DNA of 64,000 nucleotides from Peptostreptococcaceae bacterium (GTDB lineage: Bacteria > Bacillota > Clostridia > Peptostreptococcales > Peptostreptococcaceae). The stretch spans positions 310,001-374,000 of the forward strand of contig CABIZO010000004.1 in assembly GCA_902363255.1 (NCBI GenBank), given 5' to 3'. The notes below the pieces were generated by a model. That model was not told the DNA's origin, searched no databases, and saw only the letters and a program-made list of their open reading frames with translations. Shown here in pieces: positions 26,123 to 35,053 of this stretch; position 1 is the stretch's first letter, and each line of letters begins with the position of its first letter. Position numbers and translations under genes: made by a program.

Positions 26123-26129
26123 CCTTTAT

Positions 26130-26138
26130 CCCCCCCCC
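26130..26138 (-). repeat. G9 homopolymer in the leader of the SH3 gene
   Basis: Nine G (minus strand) lie eight bases before the ATG, in the position of the ribosome binding site, followed by ATAAAGG. Such tracts are very rare in AT-rich DNA and prone to slippage, so the length could tune or switch translation. Confidence 0.5.
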
Positions 26139-26207
26139 AAAAAAGTTTAAATTAATCAAGATGATTATACTTTTATAAAAATTAATGTACAAATAAATTT
26201 ATTAAAA

Positions 26208-26247
26208 CAAAAAAATTCTCCCATTATTTATAGAAGAATTTTTATTT
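26208..26247 (-). terminator. icd operon terminator
   Basis: AAAATTCT and AGAATTTTTTT form a short stem with a ~15-base loop on the minus strand, just after the isocitrate dehydrogenase stop. Confidence 0.55.
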
Positions 26248-26251
26248 AATA

Positions 26252-27244
26252 TTATAAATATTTAATTATCTCCTCAGTAAATTCATCTGTTGTAGCATTA
26301 CCACCTAAATCTACAGTTAGTTTCTCTCCTTTTAAGAAAACTTTTTCTAAAGCATTTTCTATCTTATTAGCACATTCATACTCACCTAAATATCTAAGCA
26401 TCATAATAGCCGATTGAATTACAGCTGTAGGATTAGCTATGTTCTTACCTGCAATTTGTGGTGCAGAACCATGGACTGCTTCAAATACAGCATAATCTTT
26501 TCCTATATTAGCTCCTGGAATAATTCCAAGTCCTCCAACTAACCCCGAGCATAAATCAGATAATATATCTCCGTATAAGTTAGGCATTACCATAACATCA
26601 TAATTTTCTGGATTTAATACAAGGTTCATAGCTGCAGCATCCACAATTAAATCATCAAAGCTTACATCATATTTTTGACCTACTTCTCTAAAAGTATTTA
26701 AAAATAAGCCATCACTTAACTTCATTATGTTTGCTTTGTGAACTCCTGTAACTTTTTTCCTATTATTATCTTTTGCATAATTAAATGCAAATTCACAAAT
26801 TCTTTCACAAGCTGGTTTTGTTATTAATTTTATACTTTCTGCACCATAGTCTCCTATCTTGTGTTCTATTCCAGCATACAAATCTTCAGTATTTTCTCGA
26901 ACTATTACTAAATCCACATCTTCATATCTTGATTTTATACCCTTAAAGCTTTTGATTGGTCTTAAATTTACATATAAATCTAAACTTTGTCTTAAAGTAA
27001 CATTCACACTTTTGAACCCTTTTCCTATAGGTGTAGTAATAGGTCCTTTTATTGCTATTTTATTTCTTTTTATAGAATCTATCACATAATCTGGTATTGC
27101 AGTATTATACCTTTCGATTAAGGCCTCACCAGCTTCTACCTTTTCCCATTCTATTTTTGCGCCTGATGCTTCCACAACTTTAACCATGGCATTTGTAACT
27201 TCTGGCCCTATTCCATCCCCTGGTATTAATGTTACTTTATACAT
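26252..27244 (-). CDS. icd: Isocitrate dehydrogenase (NAD-type, IMDH/IDH family)
   Basis: 330 residues. TLIPGDGIGPEVT start, substrate-binding TLRQSLDLYVNLRP, IVRENTEDLYAG, the Lys/Asp cluster DAAAMNLVLNPENYDVMVMPNLYGDILSDL, and HGSAPQIAGKN. ENTEDLYAG rather than an isopropylmalate-type loop favours isocitrate. It oxidatively decarboxylates isocitrate to 2-oxoglutarate. It is the last gene of an aksA-acn-icd operon that would supply glutamate carbon. The start has GAGGAGATGAAAAA upstream. Confidence 0.88.
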   Translation of the reverse strand: MYKVTLIPGDGIGPEVTNAMVKVVEASGAKIEWEKVEAGEALIERYNTAIPDYVIDSIKRNKIAIKGPITTPIGKGFKSVNVTLRQSLDLYVNLRPIKSFKGIKSRYEDVDLVIVRENTEDLYAGIEHKIGDYGAESIKLITKPACERICEFAFNYAKDNNRKKVTGVHKANIMKLSDGLFLNTFREVGQKYDVSFDDLIVDAAAMNLVLNPENYDVMVMPNLYGDILSDLCSGLVGGLGIIPGANIGKDYAVFEAVHGSAPQIAGKNIANPTAVIQSAIMMLRYLGEYECANKIENALEKVFLKGEKLTVDLGGNATTDEFTEEIIKYL

Positions 27245-27300
27245 TTTTTCATCTCCTCATTCATATACACTTTTTGTTTAAATTCATTTTATATTCTAAT

Positions 27301-29238
27301 TTAGCAAGTTTGTTTTTCTAATATTTTTTTAGTATAATTTAACTTTCCTCCTGCTTTTACAACTTCTATTTCTTTAGGTGATAATTCTATTTTCACATAG
27401 AAACTTTCATTTTTACTATGGTTTATTATTTTTACCCTTCCTTCTTCCAATCCATTATACAAATCACAAATTTCCAAATTATCATTTAAACTTATTTTCT
27501 CATAATCATAATTGCTTTCAAATACCATTGGTATTATTCCACTATTAATTAAGTTAGCTTTATGAATTCTTGCAAAACTTTTCACAAGGACTCCTTTTAT
27601 TCCTAAGTATAATGGTGCTAAAGCTGCATGCTCTCTTGATGACCCTTGACCATAATTTTCTCCTCCAACAATGAATCCACCATTATTATCTATTGCTCTT
27701 TGAGGAAATTTTTCATCTATTGTACTAAAACAATAATTAGACAAATAAGGAATATTACTTCTAAATGGTAATAGTTTAGCATTAGATGGCATAATATGAT
27801 CTGTTGTTATATTATCTTCTACTTTTAATACAACCTTGCTACTTATAACTTCCTCTAGTGAAGTATTTAGTGGGAATGGTTTTATATTTGGACCTCTTAC
27901 TACTTCTACTTCATCTGTATTTTCTATAGGGTTAATTATCATTGAATCATCTATTATAAATTGATTAATATCTAATGTTTCAAATTCTATTTTCATTTCT
28001 CGTGGGTCTGTAAGTTCACCTGTTGTAGCTGACACTGCTGCCACTTCTGGGCTAACTAAATATACATGAGCTGAAAGTGTTCCACTTCTTCCATAAAAGT
28101 TTCTATTGAAAGTTCTAAGTGACACGCTATTTGTTCCTGGTGATTGCCCCATTCCTATGCATGGTCCACATGAATTTTCTAAAATTCTAGCACCTGAACT
28201 TATTATATCTCCAAGAGCTCCATTTCTAGATAACATTTCCATAACTTGTCTAGATCCTGGTGTAATAACTAAACTTACATCTTCATGAACTTTTTTACCT
28301 TTTAGAATTGTAGCTACCTTCATTAAATCTTCAAATGATGAGTTGGTACAACTTCCTATTGCTACTTGGTCTACTTTTATTTTCCCTACTTCTTTTATTT
28401 TTTTCACATTATCTGGTGAATGAGGCATTGCTGCTAATGGCTCCAACTCATTTAAATTTATAGTAATTTCTTCATCATATACGGCATCTTCATCAGGTCC
28501 CAATTCTATATAATCTTCTTCTCTTCCTTGAGCTTTAAAAAATTCTAGAGTTTTTTCATCACTTGGAAATATTGATGTTGTAGCACCAAGCTCTGCTCCC
28601 ATATTCGTTATTGTTGCCCTTTGTGGTACAGAAAGATTTTTAACACCTTCGCCACAATATTCAAATACTTTTCCTACCCCACCCTTTACTGTGCATTTTC
28701 TTAAAACTTCTAAAATAATATCTTTAGAAGATGTCATGTAAGGAAGTTTTCCAATTAAATTTACTTTTACAACTTTTGGGGCCTTAATGCTATAAGCGTT
28801 ACCTGCCATTGCAAGTGCAACATCAAGTCCTCCTGCTCCAATTGCTATCATACCTACACCTCCTGCTGTGGGCGTATGACTATCTGAACCTAGCAACGTA
28901 TCTCCAGGAGTTGAAAATCTTTCTAAGAAAACTTGGTGACAAATTCCATTGCCTGGTTTTGAAAAATATATTCCATGTTTTTTTGTCACAGTTTGAATAT
29001 ATTTATGATCGTCTGCATTTTCAAATCCTTGTTGTAGCATATTATGGTCAACAAAAGCCACGCTTCTTTTTGTTTTTACCTTATCTATGTTCATAGCTTC
29101 CAATTGTAAGTATGCCATTGTTCCTGTTGAATCTTGTGTTAAAGTTTGATCTATTTTTATAGACACAAAATTTCCTTCTTTTAATTCCCCTTCAACTAAA
29201 TGTTTCTTTAATATTTTATATGTTAAATTATATCCCAC
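27301..29238 (-). CDS. acnB: Aconitate hydratase (homoaconitase-like subfamily)
   Basis: About 645 residues from a GTG at 29238, which has GGGAGGATTTACA upstream; an ATG-rich extension to 29259 contains that site and so is unlikely. Cys ligands for the 4Fe-4S cluster are visible in GSCTNSS and LENSCGPCIGMGQSP, with substrate motifs SDSHTPTAGG and the C-terminal swivel GGENYGQGSSREHAAL. It isomerises citrate to isocitrate. The short length (not ~890 as in AcnA) places it in the subfamily near homoaconitase, as in Clostridioides. It lies between aksA and icd. Confidence 0.9.
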   Translation of the reverse strand: MGYNLTYKILKKHLVEGELKEGNFVSIKIDQTLTQDSTGTMAYLQLEAMNIDKVKTKRSVAFVDHNMLQQGFENADDHKYIQTVTKKHGIYFSKPGNGICHQVFLERFSTPGDTLLGSDSHTPTAGGVGMIAIGAGGLDVALAMAGNAYSIKAPKVVKVNLIGKLPYMTSSKDIILEVLRKCTVKGGVGKVFEYCGEGVKNLSVPQRATITNMGAELGATTSIFPSDEKTLEFFKAQGREEDYIELGPDEDAVYDEEITINLNELEPLAAMPHSPDNVKKIKEVGKIKVDQVAIGSCTNSSFEDLMKVATILKGKKVHEDVSLVITPGSRQVMEMLSRNGALGDIISSGARILENSCGPCIGMGQSPGTNSVSLRTFNRNFYGRSGTLSAHVYLVSPEVAAVSATTGELTDPREMKIEFETLDINQFIIDDSMIINPIENTDEVEVVRGPNIKPFPLNTSLEEVISSKVVLKVEDNITTDHIMPSNAKLLPFRSNIPYLSNYCFSTIDEKFPQRAIDNNGGFIVGGENYGQGSSREHAALAPLYLGIKGVLVKSFARIHKANLINSGIIPMVFESNYDYEKISLNDNLEICDLYNGLEEGRVKIINHSKNESFYVKIELSPKEIEVVKAGGKLNYTKKILEKQTC

Positions 29239-29277
29239 TGTAAATCCTCCCATATTCACTATTAAAATTTATTACTC

Positions 29278-30435
29278 TTAAACAACACTTCTATTATTTT
29301 TCAAGTCTTTATATATTTCAACTAACTCTTTGTCGAACAAATTTCTCTTCATTCTAACGGATGTTTGTCTAACAAGTTCTAACATTGCATCTGATTCTGC
29401 TGTAGTAAGCTCAATTTCATATTCTCTAAATTTATTAATTATAGCTGCTTTGCCTGAATGTTTTCCAATTACAATTTGTCTTTCAAGTCCTACCTCACTT
29501 GGATCAAATGCTTCGTAGTTTTTAGGGTTTTTTATTGCTCCATCAGCATGTATTCCTGATTCATGTCTAAACATATTTGTTCCAACAATTGCCTTCCAAG
29601 CTGGCAATTGTCTTCCTGATGCTTGTGATACATATTTTGATATTTCTCTAAATCTTGTAGTATCTATATCAGTTTCATATCCATATACAAACTTTAGAGC
29701 CATTATGACTTCTTCTAAAGCGGCATTTCCTGCTCTCTCTCCTAAGCCATTAACTGTTACACCTATATGATTTGCACCTCCCACTATACCTGCTATGGCA
29801 TTTGCAGTAGCCATACCAAAATCATTATGAGTATGCATTTCTATATCAAAATTAGTAGCCTCATATAATTTTTCTATAGTGCTTCTTAATGTGAAAGGCT
29901 CCATTACTCCCACTGTATCACAGTATCTAAATCTATCTGCCCCAGCTTCTTTTGCCAAATTTATAAATTTAATTAAAAAGTCTGTATCTGCTCTAGATGC
30001 GTCTTCTCCATTTACAGAAATGTATAAACCATTTTTCTTTGCATAAGTAACCGCATTATACATATTTTCTAAAACCCACTCTCTAGATTTTTTAAGCTTA
30101 TGCTCTATATGAATATCAGAAACAGATAAAGATATAGCAACTGCATCTACACCACAATCTATGGATTGCTCTATATCAGTAATAACAGCTCTATTCCAAG
30201 CCATAATACTTGACTTCAAATCTCTTTTACATATTGCTTTTATTGTTGCTTTTTCATCCCCACCCATAGTAGGAATTCCAACTTCCAATTGATCTACTCC
30301 CATATCACTTAAAGTTTGAGCAATAGTTACTTTTTCATGATTTGCAAATGCAACACCTGCAGTTTGCTCACCATCTCTAAGAGTTGTATCAACGATTTTT
30401 ATTTCCTTTTCCTTTATCTTATCTAGTACACACAT
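29278..30435 (-). CDS. aksA: Homocitrate-synthase-like enzyme, probable Re-citrate synthase
   Basis: 385 residues. DRE-TIM metallolyase family: VDTTLRDGEQTAGVAFA, MEMHTHNDFGMATAN-type metal site (HTHNDFGMATANAIAG), VTVNGLGERAGNAALEE, and IHADGAIKN. Sequence type is NifV/AksA-like. Because it precedes aconitase and isocitrate dehydrogenase, citrate is the likely product: Clostridium kluyveri uses a protein of this family as a Re-face citrate synthase. Homocitrate synthesis is the alternative, but no lysine or nitrogenase genes fit. AGGGGGGCTAAGT precedes the ATG. A long AT-rich leader with an inverted repeat lies upstream. Confidence 0.8.
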   Translation of the reverse strand: MCVLDKIKEKEIKIVDTTLRDGEQTAGVAFANHEKVTIAQTLSDMGVDQLEVGIPTMGGDEKATIKAICKRDLKSSIMAWNRAVITDIEQSIDCGVDAVAISLSVSDIHIEHKLKKSREWVLENMYNAVTYAKKNGLYISVNGEDASRADTDFLIKFINLAKEAGADRFRYCDTVGVMEPFTLRSTIEKLYEATNFDIEMHTHNDFGMATANAIAGIVGGANHIGVTVNGLGERAGNAALEEVIMALKFVYGYETDIDTTRFREISKYVSQASGRQLPAWKAIVGTNMFRHESGIHADGAIKNPKNYEAFDPSEVGLERQIVIGKHSGKAAIINKFREYEIELTTAESDAMLELVRQTSVRMKRNLFDKELVEIYKDLKNNRSVV

Positions 30436-30866
30436 ACTTAGCCCCCCTCTTCAATATATATTACACGAAAGATATTTTTGAATAATAAATTTCATTTTTT
30501 TCAATATTATCAAATAATACAAAATTATATTTTTCTTTAGCATTCTATTTTTTCAAGTTATTACTCTTTTTAATTTAATTTAATTATAGTATGGTTTTCT
30601 TTTTTTTGCATCATCAATTTTATTTCTTGCAAAATTCATTAAAAATCAAAGTATTTTATATTGATTTTTGCAATTCACTTTATTTATTTTAATATACAAT
30701 AAGTTTTCTAATTATAATAAATAAAATTTAATTAATAAAAATTAACTTCCCTTAATCCACTACTTATTACTATACACATTACGACACCAATAACTTTTCT
30801 CAGCAAGCAGTTGTAATTTATATTTTATTTATAAAAAAAGATAAACTATAAATTCCCTATAATAAA
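30436..30866. other. Upstream region of the aksA operon
   Basis: This gap carries the promoter region of aksA-acn-icd. AAAAATCAA (30641-30649) and TTGATTTTT (30661-30669) form an inverted repeat, and TTGCAA followed by TTCA occurs on both sides of it (30627 and about 30668). It looks like a regulator binding site, but the regulator is not identifiable. No gene is seen. Confidence 0.4.
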
Positions 30867-30906
30867 ATAAAAAAGGATAATAATTTTATTATCCTTTTTT
30901 ATTTTA
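30867..30906. terminator. argF terminator
   Basis: AAAAAAGGATAATAA, a 4-base loop, then its reverse complement with six T on either strand. It directly follows the argF stop on the minus strand. Confidence 0.8.
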
Positions 30907-31929
30907 TTAATTATGTTTAACACTCATATCAACATCAACCAATGTGGCAACCATAATGGATTTTATAGTATGCATTCTATTTTCTGCCTCATCAAAAACT
31001 TTAGAGTATTTAGATCTAAATACTTCATCAGTAACTTCAAGTTCTTTCAAACCGAATTTTTCGTATATCTCTTTTCCTACTTTTGTATTTAAATCATGAA
31101 AAGAAGGCAAGCAATGAAGAAAAATAAGATCTTCATTTTTTGTTTTCTTAATCATATCCATATTCACTTGGTAATCTTTTAGTAAATTTATTCTTTCTTC
31201 ATATTGATCTTCTTCTCCCATAGAAACCCAAACATCTGTATAAATAACATCTGCTCCAACTACATCTTCTATATTTTCAGTCAAAGTAATGCTTCCTTTT
31301 GATTTAGCAGTTACTTCTTTCATTTCTTCTAACAATTCTTTTTTCGGCCATAATTCTTTTGGGGCAAGAGATACAAAGTTAATACCCAATTTGGCACATC
31401 CAATCATTAAAGAATTTCCCATATTATTTCTTGCATCTCCCACATAAACAAATTTTATCTTGTCAAATGATTTGTCAACGTACTCTGTAACCGTAAGCAA
31501 ATCTGCTAATATTTGTGTAGGGTGATAAGTATCAGTTAAGCCATTATAAACAGGTACTCCTGAATGCTCTGCCAGTATTTCTACTGTTTCTTGCTTATAT
31601 CCTCTAAACTCAATACCATCATAATATCTTCCAAGAACCTTAGCTGTATCTTCTATAGATTCTTTTTTACCCATATGTGAGTCCCCTGGTCCTATAAATG
31701 TTGTATGCCCACCTTCATCTGTTGCCGCAACTTCAAAAGAACATCTAGTTCTTGTTGAATTTTTTTCAAATATTAGTGCAATATTTTTTCCTTCTAGTAA
31801 ATTCCCCTTAATACCAACCTTCTTTTTTGTTTTTAAATAACTAGCCAGAGCTAGTAAATATTTTATTTCTTCCTTAGTAAAGTCTTTTAATGTTAAAAAA
31901 TTTCTTCCTTTCAAACTAATTTTATTCAT
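30907..31929 (-). CDS. argF: Ornithine carbamoyltransferase
   Basis: 340 residues. Carbamoyl phosphate site EKNSTRTRCSFEVA (S-T-R-T-R), HPTQILADLLT, and the ornithine loop FLHCLPSFHD. It makes citrulline from ornithine and carbamoyl phosphate. The gene is alone behind a T-box leader whose specifier is probably the arginine codon AGA, which favours the biosynthetic role (argF) over the arginine deiminase role (arcB). AAAGGGGGAAATAAA precedes the ATG. Confidence 0.92.
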   Translation of the reverse strand: MNKISLKGRNFLTLKDFTKEEIKYLLALASYLKTKKKVGIKGNLLEGKNIALIFEKNSTRTRCSFEVAATDEGGHTTFIGPGDSHMGKKESIEDTAKVLGRYYDGIEFRGYKQETVEILAEHSGVPVYNGLTDTYHPTQILADLLTVTEYVDKSFDKIKFVYVGDARNNMGNSLMIGCAKLGINFVSLAPKELWPKKELLEEMKEVTAKSKGSITLTENIEDVVGADVIYTDVWVSMGEEDQYEERINLLKDYQVNMDMIKKTKNEDLIFLHCLPSFHDLNTKVGKEIYEKFGLKELEVTDEVFRSKYSKVFDEAENRMHTIKSIMVATLVDVDMSVKHN

Positions 31930-31956
31930 TTTATTTCCCCCTTTTATTTTCTTTAC

Positions 31957-32290
31957 AAAAAAACCTCTTAGTTAATAAAACTAAGAGGCGAAAATCCGCG
32001 GTACCACTCTAATTATTAAGATAAAATAATAATTAAAGCAATAACAAAACCTTTCCTAATAAAAAAGTCTCTTGGCTTTTACACCAAGAGACGATATTTT
32101 ACCGTGTTACCACTCTAATTGTTAAGAATATCTTAACCACTCAAATCCTTAAGGCGGACAACCGATTATCATACTCATATTCTGACAATCTTCTCCAAAG
32201 CTCTTTTCAGAATAAATCTCCTTACTAGGCTTCCACCATCCCTAGCTCTCTATTAATTTAATTTACCTTACTCTCTTCTTCACTGAATTT
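31957..32290 (-). promoter_or_regulatory. T-box leader of argF with two expression platforms
   Basis: On the minus strand: stem I (about 32290-32170) with the conserved apical GATGGTGGAAG segment and a candidate specifier AGA in CTGAAAAGAGC; hairpin GTTAAGA/TCTTAAC; T-box GTGGTAACACGG (32102-32113); terminator GTCTCTTGG/CCAAGAGAC plus six T (32061-32092). Then a second hairpin AATTATTA/TAATAATT, a second T-box GTGGTACCGCGG (31996-32007) and a second terminator CCTCTTAGTT/AACTAAGAGG plus T-run (31957-31988). The second unit has no stem I of its own. Uncharged tRNA-Arg would have to relieve both terminators. Confidence 0.88.
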
Positions 32291-32401
32291 ATCATATTTT
32301 TATTATAATAATATTAGTTTTCTAACTATATGTCAATAAGTTTTTTAATAAATTCAGAATATTCTATTTAATTAATAAACATGTCTATAATAAAATAATT
32401 T

Positions 32402-33277
32402 TTATTCATATATAGAGTACTGTTTCCATATTTTTTCTAAATCATCAAAGTATTTCTTTATTTCTTCTTTCTCTTTCATCCCTACAGATATAGCAAGTGC
32501 ATTTGCAACAGTCATAGCAGGTACTAATGAATCAACAAACGAAGCCATATTACTTTTTACTAAAAGAGTATTGTCAGATAAACATGCAACAGGCGCAAAG
32601 TAACTATCTGTGATTGATATTATATGGGCACCTTTATTTTTTGCATAATCTACAACTTGATATGATTTTTTTGAATATCTTGGAAAACTAAATACTATTA
32701 CCACATCTTCTTTATTTATCCTAACAATTTGTTCAAAAACATCGCCCATATCCATTCTTACAACATGAACATTATCTAATATTAAATCTAAATAAAATCC
32801 TAGATACTGAGCTATTACATGAGAGCTTCTCATACCTAATATATATATTTTTCTTGCTTTTAATATTTCTTCTGATGCATCTTTAAAGGCTTTTGCATCT
32901 ATTTCTTCCAATGTTCCTCTTATATTATCTATATCACTTTTTAAAACTTTACTAAGTATAGTAGCGTCATCAGAATAATCTTCATTTGCCATTTCTACTC
33001 TTTGTACTGTTGTTAATTTATTTTTTATTAATTCTTGTAGTGCATCTTGTAATTTAGGATAACCTGGATATCCTAAAGCATTGGCAAACCTTACAACTGT
33101 AGATTCACTAACACCAACTGTTTCTCCAAGTTTACTAGCAGTCATAAATGCTACTTTATCATAATTTTTAATAATATATTGAGCTATAAGTTTTTGACCC
33201 TTACTCATTTTAGAATAACGTGACTGTATAATTGAAATTAATTGTTTACTATCATTTATATTATTTTTGAATTCCAT
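32402..33277 (-). CDS. RpiR/MurR family transcriptional regulator
   Basis: 291 residues. N-terminal RpiR helix-turn-helix (residues ~20-85: MTASKLGETVGVSESTVVRF, NALGYPGYPKLQDAL) and C-terminal SIS sugar-phosphate isomerase domain (~125-260: KIYILGMRSSHVIAQYLG, DVVIVFSFPRYSKKS). Proteins of this family sense phosphosugars. No sugar genes are adjacent, so its targets are not evident. AGAGGAGCATGTT precedes the ATG. Confidence 0.85.
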   Translation of the reverse strand: MEFKNNINDSKQLISIIQSRYSKMSKGQKLIAQYIIKNYDKVAFMTASKLGETVGVSESTVVRFANALGYPGYPKLQDALQELIKNKLTTVQRVEMANEDYSDDATILSKVLKSDIDNIRGTLEEIDAKAFKDASEEILKARKIYILGMRSSHVIAQYLGFYLDLILDNVHVVRMDMGDVFEQIVRINKEDVVIVFSFPRYSKKSYQVVDYAKNKGAHIISITDSYFAPVACLSDNTLLVKSNMASFVDSLVPAMTVANALAISVGMKEKEEIKKYFDDLEKIWKQYSIYE

Positions 33278-33433
33278 AACATGCTCCTCTTTCTTTTGTG
33301 AAAAATATGAAGTATTAGAAAATTATTCATACCTATAACTTAATTATATCACTCTTTATATTAAGTTATAAAATATTATTTCATTTTTTCATTATTCAAT
33401 ATATTTTTTATAAAGCAGCAAAATTATATATTT

Positions 33434-34009
33434 TTAACCTTTTTTCTCCACTAAAATAAGTTGTGGTGGATTATTTATTTGATTTGTAAATTCCATATGT
33501 AAAACATTATAATAATTTTGATCTAAACTATTTAAGTATTCACATATATAATTTTTTTCATCAAGTCCGCCTTCATGCCCTATATATGCAGCTATACTTA
33601 TTATCCCATTGGGCTTTAGTAAATCGAAACTTTTTTTAATTGCTTGAAGAGTTGTATCTGGTTTTGTAATTACAATATGTTTCGCTCTTGGTAGATATCC
33701 TAAATTAAAAACTACACAACTTACATTTTCTTTCACATATTTATCTAAATTTTCATGACCATCAAGAATTAGCTCAACTCTACCTTCCATATTATCTCTA
33801 ATAACTTTTTTCTTTGTAGATACCAAAGCTTCTTCTTGAACATCAAATGCATATACCTTTCCATTCTCTCCAACTAAATTTCCTAAGTATACTGTGTCGT
33901 ATCCATTTCCCATAGTAGCATCAATTACCACATCGCCTTTTTCAATTATTTTTTCTAAAAATATTTTATTTACTTCAGTTATTTTATTTATATATTTTGC
34001 TCTTAACAT
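33434..34009 (-). CDS. mnmM: tRNA (mnm5s2U34) methyltransferase, MnmM (YtqB) type
   Basis: 191 residues. Methyltransferase motif I is DATMGNGYDTVYLG, with the family-specific VFNLGYLPRAKHI and TTLQAIKKSFDLL segments of YtqB. YtqB/MnmM methylates nm5s2U34 in tRNAs of bacteria that lack the C-terminal methylase of MnmC. It follows the pseudouridine synthase gene by 9 bases, so the two RNA modification genes form an operon. AGAGGTAAATT precedes the ATG. Confidence 0.8.
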   Translation of the reverse strand: MLRAKYINKITEVNKIFLEKIIEKGDVVIDATMGNGYDTVYLGNLVGENGKVYAFDVQEEALVSTKKKVIRDNMEGRVELILDGHENLDKYVKENVSCVVFNLGYLPRAKHIVITKPDTTLQAIKKSFDLLKPNGIISIAAYIGHEGGLDEKNYICEYLNSLDQNYYNVLHMEFTNQINNPPQLILVEKKG

Positions 34010-34018
34010 AATTTACCT

Positions 34019-34732
34019 CTATATACTTTTCAAATAATTTACTTCTTCATTAGTTAAATATCTATATTCTCCTACTTTGCAATCATTTAAAGTAATTTTA
34101 CCCATAGCAACTCTTTTAAGTCTTAGGACAGGATGATTTATAGCTTTACACATTTTTCTTACTTGTCTATTTTTACCTTCATGTATTTTTATTTCTAATT
34201 TAGATATATCTTTATTTTTATCATGATATATTACTCTAAGTTTAGCTGGTGCAGTTTTATAATCTTCTATATATAATCCCGACTTAAAGTTTTTAATTTC
34301 TTCTTCACTTAACTCTCCTTTAACCATAGCAATATATGTTTTATCGATTTCATGTTTAGGATGAGTTAATTTATAAGTTAAATCTCCATCATTAGTAAGT
34401 AATAAAAGTCCACTTGTTTCGTAATCTAGTCTTCCAACTGGAAAAACTCTCTCTTTCACATCTGTAAGTAAATCTATTACACTCTGTCTATCGAATTGAT
34501 CTTTTACTGTTGTTATGTATCCCTCTGGTTTATTTAATAATATATACACTAATTCTTCATCTAAAGATATTTTAATATTCTCAACTTCAACGATATCTTT
34601 TTTTTCATCAACTTGAAAAGATAATTCTTCTATCAACTTTCCATTTACTTTTACTTTTTTATTTAAAATAAGTTCTTCTGCTTTTCTTCTAGAGGCTACT
34701 CCACAAGACGCTATATATTTATTAATTCTCAT
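34019..34732 (-). CDS. rluB: rRNA pseudouridine synthase, RluB/RsuA family
   Basis: 237 residues from the ATG at 34732 (AAAGGAGTAAAT upstream); an 18-codon extension has no site. N-terminal S4 RNA-binding domain (MRINKYIASCGVASRRKAEE), then the catalytic motif GRLDYETSGLLLLTNDG with the nucleophilic Asp, and the HEGKNRQVRKMC motif. It isomerises uridine in rRNA, in the RluB case near the 23S peptidyl transferase region; the exact site is inferred from family. Confidence 0.85.
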   Translation of the reverse strand: MRINKYIASCGVASRRKAEELILNKKVKVNGKLIEELSFQVDEKKDIVEVENIKISLDEELVYILLNKPEGYITTVKDQFDRQSVIDLLTDVKERVFPVGRLDYETSGLLLLTNDGDLTYKLTHPKHEIDKTYIAMVKGELSEEEIKNFKSGLYIEDYKTAPAKLRVIYHDKNKDISKLEIKIHEGKNRQVRKMCKAINHPVLRLKRVAMGKITLNDCKVGEYRYLTNEEVNYLKSI

Positions 34733-34895
34733 ATTTACTCCTTTAATTAATTTTTTGTCCATAGTAAATACTAATATATGTGACAAATTTACACAAGATA
34801 TTTTTATATATTATTTATATTTCCTATTAAAGTTAAAATCATTCTCTTCCTCTATCATCCTAATAATAATTTTAATATTAAATATATATTTATTT

Positions 34896-34930
34896 ACAAA
34901 AAAATAAACTGCATAAAGCAGTTTATTCTT
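34896..34930 (-). terminator. Terminator downstream of the TPR lipoprotein
   Basis: AATAAACTGC and GCAGTTTATT form a perfect stem with seven T on the minus strand. It lies just past the second (distal) stop codon at 34943, not the first at 35054, which supports the longer reading frame as the original one. Confidence 0.75.
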
Positions 34931-35053
34931 AATTATCATTTATTAATTTACTTCTTCTGTATTCAACTGTATTTGTGAACTTGTTTCAATTTTTGTATCT
35001 GTATTTTCACTTACTTTTTCTGTTACTGGATTTTGCTTGGATTCTTCTTTATT

